Positions 43,186-51,279 of a stretch of DNA of 64,000 nucleotides are shown here, one piece after another. Source of the stretch: Myxococcales bacterium. GTDB taxonomy: Bacteria; Myxococcota_A; Polyangia; Haliangiales; Haliangiaceae. Within the stretch, counting starts at the first letter, position 1. Every line of letters starts with the position of its first letter. Position numbers and translations under genes: made by a program. Below the pieces are notes generated by a model. That model saw nothing but the letters and a program-made list of their open reading frames with translations. It was not told the DNA's origin and made no database searches. The stretch spans positions 1 to 64,000 of the forward strand of contig JAQBQF010000148.1 of NCBI GenBank assembly GCA_028287115.1. Direction: 5' to 3'.

Positions 43186-43986
43186 ATGTTACGCACGCAC
43201 CTCGCGCTCTCCCTGATGCTTCTGTTCGTCGGGTGCTGGCAAACTGAGCCCGGCCATCCGCAGGCTGCTGCTGCTGCTGCGCCCCTGCCCGTCGCCCCCA
43301 GCGTCCCGCCAACTATCGAGCTGGTCGGCGCCGCCGAGTGGGAAGCGTGCATGGACTCGGGCGCCACGCTAGAGGGTGGCCTCTTCTGCGACGGTCAGTC
43401 ACTCGAGGACGGCGTGCCGCTGCGCTATCAGCGGTTCCCCGCGATCGCACGCGACGGCAGCGTGCTCGCCGTCGTCGAAGAGCGCGATGGCTGGGCGCAC
43501 ATCCGTCCAGGCGTCCGCCTGATCGATCGTGATGGACGCACCGTGCAATGGCTCGCACTCGACGGGACGGGCGACGCCGCACGTGCGGCGGTCCAGTTCG
43601 CCAACGCCGCGCTGGCCACGCGGGACTGGGTCGCGCTCACGAACCCGTCGAAGCACGAGCAGCTCCTCGCCGACGACCTCTTCGAAACCACGATCAGGGT
43701 CGGCGGTTTCACCGTGGTGTATCGGCGGCGCAACGAAGGCAATTGGTGGCTGCCGCCGTCGGAGATCAGTGTCGAGGACGCACGCGGGCGGGTCATCGCA
43801 AAGCGGACCGACACCGAGCGCGCGTGGGCAGTCCAGCCCGCGTGCAATCTGCCGAGCTTCCAGTTCGTCGGTGCCAGCGCCGCGCCCGGCGTGCTCTTGT
43901 TCATGACCGGCCTTGGGAAGGGCGGCCACCGCTGCGACGGCGTCGAGCAGCCGCCGACCTGGCACGTCCTCACGTTCGCGCTGTAG
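43186..43986 (+). CDS. secreted lipoprotein of unknown function
   Basis: 266 aa from ATG 43186. The signal peptide ends in LLFVGC (Cys17), then a Pro/Ala linker (about 20-43). The mature part is a beta-rich domain with four cysteines, a RYQRFPAIARDGSVLAVVEE stretch and a GRVIAKRTDTERAWA stretch, which suggests a beta-propeller-like or TolB-like fold. It is a single gene enclosed by two paralogous HTH ORFs in the same orientation. Confidence 0.7.
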   Translation: MLRTHLALSLMLLFVGCWQTEPGHPQAAAAAAPLPVAPSVPPTIELVGAAEWEACMDSGATLEGGLFCDGQSLEDGVPLRYQRFPAIARDGSVLAVVEERDGWAHIRPGVRLIDRDGRTVQWLALDGTGDAARAAVQFANAALATRDWVALTNPSKHEQLLADDLFETTIRVGGFTVVYRRRNEGNWWLPPSEISVEDARGRVIAKRTDTERAWAVQPACNLPSFQFVGASAAPGVLLFMTGLGKGGHRCDGVEQPPTWHVLTFAL

Positions 43987-44065
43987 AACGAGTGAGAGAA
44001 CGGGACATCAGAGATCTACGCGCGGTGCCCGGCTGTCCAACGGCAGTTCTCACTTGCGTCGATGA

Positions 44066-44419
44066 CTGGCTCCCGGGCTCGCCGGAAGTAAGAACTTTAG
44101 CTCCGAGTTCATCCTCGATCTCGATGCCTATCGAAAGCGTAGGGTTCCTCGCGAGCTGAAGCTGCCGCCTGTTGTTGGGCACCTCAAGCTGGCCGAAAAG
44201 TTTCAACGGCTCCTGGACAGCGGTGAGGCACCGAACCGGGCGTGGCTAGCACGTCACCATGGGTTAACGAGAGCGCGCGTCACCCAGCTCATGAGCCTGT
44301 TGCTCCTCCATCCCGACATCCTCGACTTCGTCGGCAACCTGGCCCCCGGAACGCCCGAACGGCTGATCACAGAGCGCAAGTTGCGTGGGTTCCCGCGACG
44401 GACCAGCTCAAGGCGATGA
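44066..44419 (+). pseudogene. recombinase-associated HTH ORF, copy 2, no usable start
   Basis: This frame is closely related to copy 1 throughout: GSKNFSSEFILDLDAYRKRR, then LKLPPVVGHLKLAEKFQRLL, WLARHHGLTRARVTQLMSLL, LLHPDILDFVGNLAPGTPER and LITERKLRG. It has one base fewer at the 5' end than copy 1 (tggctcccggg for tggctccccggg) and no ATG/GTG before the HTH, and it ends at a TGA at 44417-44419. With copy 1 it forms a direct repeat of about 340 bp around a lipoprotein gene. Confidence 0.55.
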
Positions 44420-44655
44420 AGGCGCTCGAACAGCAACTCGCGTCGGAAACCGCGATCCTTCTGATGGCAAAGACGGGCGAAGGAAGCCGCGAGTCGACCT
44501 TCCAGGTCAGGAATGCCGACAGCTTCCTCCCGAACCTCGCAGACGTGGCTGCGGGTCTCGCGATCGACTACGACATCGAGGTCGCGGCCGATCCGACATG
44601 GTCCATGTGGCGAGACGCCGTGGAGATGCTCGCGCCGCAGAGCCTCCGGACGTAG
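44416..44655 (+). CDS. hypothetical protein or fragment, 79 aa
   Basis: The ATG overlaps the stop of HTH copy 2 (ATGA at 44416-44419). The 79-residue product is acidic and helical (KALEQQLASETAILLMAKTG, then SFLPNLADVAAGLAIDYDIE, ending WSMWRDAVEMLAPQSLRT). In a shifted frame the protein-like reading extends slightly upstream, so this may be the C-terminus of a lost gene joined to the HTH fragment. No family recognised. Confidence 0.4.
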   Translation: MKALEQQLASETAILLMAKTGEGSRESTFQVRNADSFLPNLADVAAGLAIDYDIEVAADPTWSMWRDAVEMLAPQSLRT

Positions 44656-44679
44656 CCGCGTACGATCGGTTTCAACGGG

Positions 44680-45825
44680 TTGCGATTCGAAAACTCGCTC
44701 GTCTTGGCTCCGGGCGACGACGAGCTCCACACCTCGTCACGCGGTAGCTCGTGGCCACGGTCCTGCGCGAGCCCGAGTTTGCGCTCACCGAGCGGTGCGT
44801 TTGCGAGGGATGTCGCGATACTACTGCGCGTGGCACGGAAGCCTGGGCTGACCTTTATCGAGCAGGCATACTCGCTTCGGCTCGATCGGTTCGATCATCC
44901 CAGCCTTCGTGGCCTGATCGCGCAGTCATCCGCGGACCACGGATGCGTCTTCATCGAGCTGCGCGGCGATGGCGCGGTAAGCGCACTGGAGCTAACAATC
45001 GATGGACGTGAGCCTCGTGAACCAACGCTCCTCCGGGCCCAGAACCCCGGCACAGTCGCGCTCGCATGTCACGGTGCCCGCGCGTGGGCGATTGTCGACG
45101 ATGTTCTTCACACGCTGAACCTCGCGACGATGTCCTGGGACGGACAGCTGACGATTCCCAAAGGTGTCGCGAAGGCGCGGCTGGTCGCTGCCGGGGTGGA
45201 CAGCGTTCTCCTCGGCCCGGCCACGACACAAGTACGCGGTATCCGGCGAGCGTTACGAACAGCCGACGGTAACATCGACCTTTCGGATGCGATCGACACC
45301 GACCTGCCGACGGTGGTGGTGCCCGGGCTCCACGACCTGTGGTGCTACGGCGGCACTGGTCGCGTAGAGCGCCGTGAAGGGCTCGCGCTACCGACCGAGT
45401 CACGATCCGTCCCGCGCTTCGTCGATCCACTGGTTAGCGGCGACCGCCTGTTCGCACTCGCTGTCGACAAGGACCTGTTGCGCACCACCGACATCACGCG
45501 GCTCGACGCCGAGCCGCTAACCGTTGCGCGCAAGGTCTGCGGGATCTGCGGCGTGGATGGACAAGACCGCCTGGTAGTGATGACTGAGACAGGGACGAGC
45601 TCACGCATACCACCTGGCGACAACCCCAGCCGCATCGAGCTGCTCGCGACCGACAGCCTTCGCTCGCTTGCGCGCCACTCGATCGGAACGGCGAACGAAG
45701 GGCGAGCGTTCGCGCTGTGCGGTACGGGCACCCTCGCGATCGTCGGTGAGAAAGCGCTGCGTCTCGTGACGTGGGATGGACACGCGCAGGCACCGCAGAT
45801 GACGCGAGCGGTGATCCGCTCCTGA
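44680..45825 (+). CDS. hypothetical protein, repeat beta structure
   Basis: 381 aa from the TTG at 44680, but the first 45 residues have weak coding character and begin in a stretch that echoes the tRNA-Asn 3' flank; the true N-terminus may have been lost. The rest is a run of beta segments with D/G turns (VFIELRGDGAVSALELTIDG, GTVALACHGARAWAIVDDVL, WDGQLTIPKGVAKARLVAAG, VCGICGVDGQDRLVVMTETG) like a beta-propeller. No signal peptide. A C-x-x-C lies near residue 289. The function is unknown. Confidence 0.5.
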   Translation: MRFENSLVLAPGDDELHTSSRGSSWPRSCASPSLRSPSGAFARDVAILLRVARKPGLTFIEQAYSLRLDRFDHPSLRGLIAQSSADHGCVFIELRGDGAVSALELTIDGREPREPTLLRAQNPGTVALACHGARAWAIVDDVLHTLNLATMSWDGQLTIPKGVAKARLVAAGVDSVLLGPATTQVRGIRRALRTADGNIDLSDAIDTDLPTVVVPGLHDLWCYGGTGRVERREGLALPTESRSVPRFVDPLVSGDRLFALAVDKDLLRTTDITRLDAEPLTVARKVCGICGVDGQDRLVVMTETGTSSRIPPGDNPSRIELLATDSLRSLARHSIGTANEGRAFALCGTGTLAIVGEKALRLVTWDGHAQAPQMTRAVIRS

Positions 45826-45900
45826 TGTCCTCCTGGCTTCCTCACTGCGTGGTCGTCTGGCTTGCAGCGGGCGCCATCGGCGCCACCGCCACCACGTAAA

Positions 45901-45919
45901 CCCCGCTACGGAAGCGGGG
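45901..45919. terminator. GC-rich hairpin after the 381-aa ORF
   Basis: ccccgct (45901-45907) pairs with agcgggg (45913-45919) around a 5-base loop, 76 bases after the stop of the preceding gene. There is no T-run. It could be a terminator of the intrinsic-like GC type common in high-GC genomes. Confidence 0.4.
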
Positions 45920-46040
45920 AAGCGGGGCATCCAAGCCGACGGAACGTCAGCGGCCGTGAGCGTTCGTTTCAAACCAGAGGCCCGAGTCTCCGTTCGGGAG
46001 AAGCGGACCAGACGTCAGCGGTTCGAAACTTCGCTCTACT

Positions 46041-46115
46041 TGGCTCCGGAGGAGGGTATCGAACCCCCGACCCGGCGGTTAACAGCCGCCTGCTCTACCA
46101 CTGAGCTACTCCGGA
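46041..46115 (-). tRNA. tRNA-Asn (anticodon GTT)
   Basis: Read on the minus strand, 46115 down to 46041 gives a complete 75-nt tRNA with an encoded CCA end. The acceptor arm TCCGGAG pairs with CTCCGGA; the D-arm region reads AGCTCAGTGGTAGAGC; the anticodon loop CTGTTAA carries GTT; and the T-arm region GGGGGTTCGATACCC is standard. It is the only RNA gene I can identify in the window. The sequence just outside its 3' end is echoed at 44686-44713 (24 of 28 bases), which is relevant to possible integration here. Confidence 0.95.
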
Positions 46116-46178
46116 AAGAGGGACTCAATAGATGACGTACCAAGTGCTTCGCTGTCAAGGCGCTGGCAGCGTCGACGC

Positions 46179-46544
46179 ATGCCAAAGGTCCTGGGAGTTG
46201 GCGGAATCTTCGTAAAGGCACGCGATCCGGATGCACTTCGGGCGTGGTACCGCGACTTGCTCGGGGTCGAAATCGAGCGCTGGGGAGGTGCGCAGCTCTG
46301 GAACGACCCCGGAAAGCGCAGCTACGCCGTGTGGAGTCCCTTCAAGGAGAGCTCCGACTACTTCGCGCCCAGCGAACGCCCGTTCATGATCAATCTCCGC
46401 GTGGACGATCTTGATGGGCTGCTCGCGAAGCTTCGCGAGCGCGGTGCGCGTGTGCTCGAGCGGCGGGAGGATTCACCCGACGGCCGGTTTGGCTACGTCG
46501 TCGATCCTGAGGACACGCTGCTCGAGCTCTGGCAACCCGCTTAG
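46179..46544 (+). CDS. VOC/glyoxalase-superfamily protein
   Basis: 121 aa, ATG 46179. The paired beta-alpha-beta-beta-beta modules of the vicinal-oxygen-chelate fold are visible: GIFVKARDPDALRAWYRDLL ... WNDPGKRSYAVWSPF and FMINLRVDDLDGLLAKLRER ... GYVVDPEDTLLELWQP. The last strand's E-L-W-Q-P is typical. Likely a small dioxygenase-, glyoxalase- or resistance-type enzyme; metal ligands are not fully clear (a Glu in the last strand is conserved). Its stop overlaps the stop of the convergent outer-membrane gene. Confidence 0.85.
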   Translation: MPKVLGVGGIFVKARDPDALRAWYRDLLGVEIERWGGAQLWNDPGKRSYAVWSPFKESSDYFAPSERPFMINLRVDDLDGLLAKLRERGARVLERREDSPDGRFGYVVDPEDTLLELWQPA

Positions 46545-47491
46545 TTGTACCAGCGGCCGGTGAGCGCGACGCCCCACAAGTCGCCGGCATGCTTGAGGTC
46601 GGGGAAGATTAGTGCCGCGCCAGCGTCGAGGTTCTTGTTCACCGAGAACAGACCACCGAGCGTCAGCGGAATGCCACCGGCATCCGTGCCGATGAACGTC
46701 GCCGAGTCCGCGCCCATCGCCTTGTTCGCGATGTGAATCGTCGCAAAGTTGGTCGCAGCGTACGCGAACAGCTGCGGGGTCGCTTGCAAGCCCACACCGA
46801 CCGGAATCGCGAAGTCGATGGGACCGCTGCTCTCGAGGCTGATCGACAAGTGCTGACCGACCGGACCTGGACCCACCGGGGAGCCGGTGAAGATCGCGAT
46901 CTTCGGCGCGAGCAAGTACTTCAAGCCGAGGCCGGCGTGAATCGTCTTGGTCGTGATCGAGTTGCCCATCGCGTCGGTGCCCGCACCGAGGTTGAGCTCG
47001 AAGTCCGCGGTCGCAGCGACCGTCAGCTTGTCGGTGTGCGCGAGCGAGAACATGCCGAAGAACGTCAGCGGTCCTTTGCCTTTTGGATCGAAGTCGCCGG
47101 CAAACGGGAAGTAGTACTGCGCGCCAACCGTGATCTTCTCGTTGATGCCGTACGCCCCACCGAGGGTGAGTGTCTCGCCCGTTGCGCTCGCGCTTCCGAG
47201 CGGCGTGGTGAGCGAGAGGTGGATGACTCCGATGTCCGCGTACGCGGCGATCTTGCTCGCGGGCAGCGTGTACGTACGATTGAGCACTTCTTGCGGCCAT
47301 GCAGCCGTCGTCGCGCCGCCACCGGCAGAGACGTCAGCGCCTGCACCGGCGCTCGCGCCACCCGCACCAACTTCTGCACCCGCGCCAACCGTTGCGCTTC
47401 CGCTGCCGTCACCGTCACCGTCGGCGAACGCGGGGACATTTGCAGCGAGAACCAGACCCGCTCCTAGAAATAGAACATTCGAAATTTTCAT
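46541..47491 (-). CDS. outer-membrane beta-barrel protein with Gly/Ala-rich N-terminus
   Basis: 316 aa from the ATG at 47489-47491 (GGGAGAT ribosome site 8 bases upstream). A standard signal peptide ends A-F-A-D. A low-complexity GAGAEVGAGGASAGAGADVS stretch follows. The remainder is about twelve amphipathic strands with short turns (IGVIHLSLTTPLG, TLTLGGAYGINEKITVGAQY, KLTVAATADFELNLGA, IDFAIPVGVGLQATPQLFAY) ending in an aromatic C-terminus (VALTGRWYN) of the kind recognised by BamA. A transporter or porin role is plausible; no family identified. Confidence 0.72.
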   Translation of the reverse strand: MKISNVLFLGAGLVLAANVPAFADGDGDGSGSATVGAGAEVGAGGASAGAGADVSAGGGATTAAWPQEVLNRTYTLPASKIAAYADIGVIHLSLTTPLGSASATGETLTLGGAYGINEKITVGAQYYFPFAGDFDPKGKGPLTFFGMFSLAHTDKLTVAATADFELNLGAGTDAMGNSITTKTIHAGLGLKYLLAPKIAIFTGSPVGPGPVGQHLSISLESSGPIDFAIPVGVGLQATPQLFAYAATNFATIHIANKAMGADSATFIGTDAGGIPLTLGGLFSVNKNLDAGAALIFPDLKHAGDLWGVALTGRWYN

Positions 47492-47567
47492 CAACGATCT
47501 CCCTATATGGATGGACGTTTCGGGATCATCCCGCCGGCCCATAACGCCCCGCAAGTTTTTGGGGGCA

Positions 47568-48227
47568 CTAACGCCGGAGGGGATCTAACGCCGCTGCGAC
47601 GCGATCGGCCTGGCCACCATTCAACCAAACGCTGACTTCCTCGTGTAGCCTGCCAACTTTTGCCGGATCTGCACCGCACGTGACCGCATCGGCAAACGCG
47701 TTCGGGAGTTGACGCCTCTGCACGAGCTCGAGCCGGCCGTGAGCACCGCGAGCGATTGCGCGGCGTCCGTGCAGCCAGGTTCCCGCGAGCACGACCAATG
47801 CGATCAGATCCGTCAGATCGGCGACGACGTGAGTCGGGCCGACGACGCGCGACAACACGCCCGCGACCACATGCGCCGCGGCCGGCGACAGCTTCATCGC
47901 CGCAAACACGATCGCCGTGAACCCGATCGAGAATGCGAGCTTCCAGCGCCGCAGCGTGAAGTCGACGGGTGCACCGAGGCGCGCGAAGACGAGCAGCACG
48001 AGATCGAGCGCAGCCGTCACCACCAGCGGGAACACGAACACGCCGGCGAAGTCGCTCAGCTTGCCGGTCAGCCAGGCCGGCGCGCCCGAGCCTTTGAGCA
48101 CCCGATCATTGATCGCGAGCACGGCGAGCGCGAGCAGCGGCAGCGGCGCCAGGAGCTCTGCGATCGGCAAGCCTCGACGGGTCGGACTATCGGGGCCCGC
48201 GAGAAAGCGCCAGATGCGCCCGTACAT
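47568..48227 (-). CDS. polytopic membrane protein of unknown function
   Basis: 219 aa from the ATG at 48225-48227; the A of the ATG is also the last base of the upstream ligase stop (TGATG), so translation is coupled. Four membrane helices are predicted (LLAPLPLLALAVLAI; FAGVFVFPLVVTAALDLVLL; AFSIGFTAIVFAAM; VVADLTDLIALVVLAGTWLH), then a soluble helical tail (FADAVTCGADPAKVGRLHEE). The family is not recognised. Coupling to the ATP-grasp gene suggests they work together. Confidence 0.7.
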   Translation of the reverse strand: MYGRIWRFLAGPDSPTRRGLPIAELLAPLPLLALAVLAINDRVLKGSGAPAWLTGKLSDFAGVFVFPLVVTAALDLVLLVFARLGAPVDFTLRRWKLAFSIGFTAIVFAAMKLSPAAAHVVAGVLSRVVGPTHVVADLTDLIALVVLAGTWLHGRRAIARGAHGRLELVQRRQLPNAFADAVTCGADPAKVGRLHEEVSVWLNGGQADRVAAALDPLRR

Positions 48228-49372
48228 CAGCGAGCTAGACGGCCGCGCTGCACCAGATACTCGCGCAGCAACATGTCGGTCGTACCGGTGTCGCGCTTCG
48301 GACGCTTGCGCGCGCGCTCGAGCGCGAACGCGATGATCTCCTGCACGGCTTGATCGTAGGTTCGTCCGCTGGCGCGCACGCACTGCGCAAACGCGCAGCC
48401 GTCGGCGAGATCCGGGTTCGGGTTGACCTCGAGAATGTAGACGCTTCCCGTGCTCGGGTCGACGCGCATGTCGACGCGTGCGTAGTCGCGGCAGCCCATC
48501 ACTTTGTAGGCGCGAATCGCGATGTCTTGAATCTTCGCGGCGAGCGCGGGCTCGAGGTCATCGGGCGGACACTTGCTCTCCATCGCGTAGTAGTCGCGGC
48601 TGTAGGGGTCCCACTTCGCGCGGTACGTGATGATGTGAGGCAGCTTGCGGCCTTCGTTGTCGACGCCGTCCTTGAACTTCATCTCGTAGAGCGGCATCGC
48701 CTCGGGCGGATCGTTCCCGATGATCGCGCAGTGAATCTCGCGACCTTCGATGTATTCCTCGACCAGGGCGGCCATCTTGTTTTCGGTGAGGACCGTATGC
48801 ACGCGCGCCTCGAGGGCGGCGCGATCGTGAACGACCGACCCCGAGTCGATGCCGCCGGAGGCATCGTCGTAGGCGGGCTTGACGATCATCGGAAACTTGA
48901 GCTGCAGATCCTCGGGGACCTTGCCTTGCTCGATCACGATGCCGCGCGGGACCGGCAGCCCATTGGCGGCGAGCATCGCCTTGGCGTGCGGCTTCTTCTG
49001 GCAGATCGACAGCGCGAGCGGACGATTGCCCGTGTACGACACGTTCATCAGCTCGAACAGCGCCGGGACGTGATGTTCCTGCTCGGCGTCATCATGAAAG
49101 AACTCGACGAGATTCATGATCACGTCGGGTTTTTCGCGATCGATCGTCTCGATCAGGGTCTGGAAGTTGTCGCTGATGTTCGCGGCGACCACGTCGTGCC
49201 CGGCGCCCTTGATCGCTTTGACGAGCAGCTCGACTTCTTCGGCGACCGTATCCCACGGCTCGACGATCTTCGTAGGATCCCAGTCTGGGCTTCTACGGCC
49301 ATCGCGGCGCCAGAGCTCGACGACATCTTCGTCGATCTGGTTCCACAGGATCAGGACGCGTGATCGAGGCAT
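48227..49372 (-). CDS. D-alanine-D-alanine ligase-like ATP-grasp enzyme
   Basis: 381 aa from ATG 49372. The ATP-grasp fold is clear: an N-terminal Rossmann part (VLILWNQIDEDVVELWRRDG), PDVIMNLVEFFHDDAEQEHH, YTGNRPLALSICQKKPHAKA, then the ATP-binding lysine strand FPMIVKPAYDDASGGIDSGS, VEEYIEGREIHCAIIGND and the metal/phosphate EVNPNPDL. Members of this ligase class join carboxylates to amines (D-Ala-D-Ala or other peptide-like bonds). It is longer than Ddl and divergent, so the substrate is open. It is the first gene of a unit with the membrane protein downstream. Confidence 0.85.
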   Translation of the reverse strand: MPRSRVLILWNQIDEDVVELWRRDGRRSPDWDPTKIVEPWDTVAEEVELLVKAIKGAGHDVVAANISDNFQTLIETIDREKPDVIMNLVEFFHDDAEQEHHVPALFELMNVSYTGNRPLALSICQKKPHAKAMLAANGLPVPRGIVIEQGKVPEDLQLKFPMIVKPAYDDASGGIDSGSVVHDRAALEARVHTVLTENKMAALVEEYIEGREIHCAIIGNDPPEAMPLYEMKFKDGVDNEGRKLPHIITYRAKWDPYSRDYYAMESKCPPDDLEPALAAKIQDIAIRAYKVMGCRDYARVDMRVDPSTGSVYILEVNPNPDLADGCAFAQCVRASGRTYDQAVQEIIAFALERARKRPKRDTGTTDMLLREYLVQRGRLAR

Positions 49373-49420
49373 GCAACGACTGCTTATTAAACACGTACCA
49401 CCACACGGAAGCGATGTCGA

Positions 49421-51265
49421 TCACGGAAGCGATCCACCCATCGCGATGCCCTGTCGCGTCCCCCATGGGTTCTTGTTCGTGATCTCGTCGGCGCGGCGGC
49501 GCTGGTCCTGTGTGAGGGCCTCGTTGACCGCGGCGGCGAACCAACTCGCGAGCTCGATCGCCGTCGCGAAGCGATCTTTCGGCTCCTTTGCAAGTCCGAT
49601 CGCGAGCACGCGGTCGATGTCGCCCGGCAGCGCCGCGAGGATCGAAGGCTGCGTCGGAACGCGATAGACGACGTCATACAACGTCGTCGGAACATCCTTG
49701 CCGGTAAACGCGGGATGCCCGGTGACCGAGCGATACAAGATCGCCGCGAGCGAGTAGACATCGGCGCGGTGGTCGACATCCTCGCCGCGCGCTTGCTCGG
49801 GCGCCATGTACGCCGGCGTACCGACGACGTGGCCCTTGGTCAGGGTGCCGGTGCCACCGGCTTTGCTGACCCCGAAGTCGAGAATCTTCCAGCGCCGCTC
49901 GTCGGCGACCTCGGAGAAGAACACGTTGTGCGGCTTGAGATCGCGATGGACGATACCGGCCGCCCGCGCGGCCTCGAGCCCGGTCGCGATCTCGAGCGCG
50001 AGTACCTGGGCCTGCGGAAGTTGCAGCCTGCGCTGCCGGCGGAGCTGATGCGCGAGATCATGACCGCGCAGCCGCTCCATCGCGATGAACGGAATCTCGC
50101 CGGTGGTCGTACCGACCTCGAGCACCCGCACGACGTTCGGGCACTCGAGCCTGGAGGCGACCTGCGCTTCTCGGATAAACCGCTGCACGTGGGTCGGCTC
50201 GGACAGCGTGCCGGCATGCAGCAACTTCACCGCGGCCTCGCCTCGGTCGATCACGCTGTTCGCCTCGTAGACCTCACCCATCCCGCCGCGTCCGATCAGC
50301 ACGCCGAGCCGAAATGACCCGACGACTTGCTCCGTGAACCGCCCCGGACCGCCGACCTTGAGCGCGCGATCGAGCTCGGCGCGGGCTTCGGCGAGCAACG
50401 CCTCGCGCTGCGCGACGCCGCGGACGGCCTGCTCGAGCCTGGACACCGCATCGAGCGTGACGCGCTGACTGACGCGTGCCGTGAAGAACGCGATGAAGTA
50501 GACGAACTCGATCACCAGCAAGATCCCGAGCTGATAGACGAGGTGGAGCTCGCCCATACTGATGATCCCGCGATCGATGATCACGCCGGTCATGATGCCG
50601 ATCGCGAACAGCGCGTGAAGAATCGCGACGAGAATGTACATCGAGGTCGTCAGCCGCGCGTTCGCACCGAGGCTGAAGAAATAAATTCCGTACGTGATCA
50701 TCGCAGCCGTCGGTGACGCGACCCCCCAGTAGTAGACGCCGCCGAACGCGCCGAACGCGATCACGAGCGCGGGGACGAGGATCTTGCGCGGAGCGTACTG
50801 CGCCGGATCGCGTACGATCTGGAGCATCCACAGGCAGCCGATCATCGTGACGATGCAGCCGGCCATCACCATGCGAAACGCCACCGGATCGCCGCCGGTC
50901 GCGAGTGCGAGGATCACGCCGCCGACGCAGGTAACGATCGCCACCTTGAGGAACACCGCACTGCGCGCGATCTCCTCGAGCCGCATCGCCTCGGCCGGCG
51001 ACGTGGTCGTCGAGTGCTTCGTGTGATGCTGCGACTCGCTCGGCGACCGAGACCGCGGCAACTGCTGCGTCGGCAGGACGTGAACGGGGTCGGGGGCGAT
51101 CGTGCGGGTCGGCTCGCCGTGCGTCTCGTCTTCTTCGCCTAGATCTCCAGGATCACCCGCATCCATGTGGGCGCGCGGACCGAGATCGACCGTCGGTCGG
51201 TCGTCATCCCCTGGATCGCGGACGGCCACCTTGGAAGCATATGCCCGCGCTCGCCTGTGGGCCAT
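49421..51265 (-). CDS. membrane-anchored eukaryotic-like Ser/Thr protein kinase
   Basis: 614 aa from the ATG at 51263-51265. Residues 1-95 are a polar, low-complexity linker. Six membrane helices follow (about 105-270, for example VAIVTCVGGVILALATGG and ILVAILHALFAIGIMTGVII), then a coiled coil (about 270-310) and a Hanks-type kinase: IGRGGMGEVYEA (P-loop, about 323), AVKLL (lysine), HRDLKPHN (catalytic Asp), DFGVSK (Mg2+ Asp), GTPAYMAPEQARG (activation segment). The fusion of a six-helix sensor with the kinase on its C-terminal side is the reverse of PknB-type receptors, which place the kinase first. The gene is monocistronic with a short gap downstream. Confidence 0.9.
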   Translation of the reverse strand: MAHRRARAYASKVAVRDPGDDDRPTVDLGPRAHMDAGDPGDLGEEDETHGEPTRTIAPDPVHVLPTQQLPRSRSPSESQHHTKHSTTTSPAEAMRLEEIARSAVFLKVAIVTCVGGVILALATGGDPVAFRMVMAGCIVTMIGCLWMLQIVRDPAQYAPRKILVPALVIAFGAFGGVYYWGVASPTAAMITYGIYFFSLGANARLTTSMYILVAILHALFAIGIMTGVIIDRGIISMGELHLVYQLGILLVIEFVYFIAFFTARVSQRVTLDAVSRLEQAVRGVAQREALLAEARAELDRALKVGGPGRFTEQVVGSFRLGVLIGRGGMGEVYEANSVIDRGEAAVKLLHAGTLSEPTHVQRFIREAQVASRLECPNVVRVLEVGTTTGEIPFIAMERLRGHDLAHQLRRQRRLQLPQAQVLALEIATGLEAARAAGIVHRDLKPHNVFFSEVADERRWKILDFGVSKAGGTGTLTKGHVVGTPAYMAPEQARGEDVDHRADVYSLAAILYRSVTGHPAFTGKDVPTTLYDVVYRVPTQPSILAALPGDIDRVLAIGLAKEPKDRFATAIELASWFAAAVNEALTQDQRRRADEITNKNPWGTRQGIAMGGSLP

Positions 51266-51279
51266 CTCCGAACGAATCG

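Noticed and set aside
45841-45900. 24-codon frame with a hydrophobic start after the 381-aa ORF
   Set aside because: Too short, no ribosome site, and it runs straight into a terminator-like hairpin.
48350-49363. 337-codon plus-strand frame
   Set aside because: Antisense of the ATP-grasp ligase.
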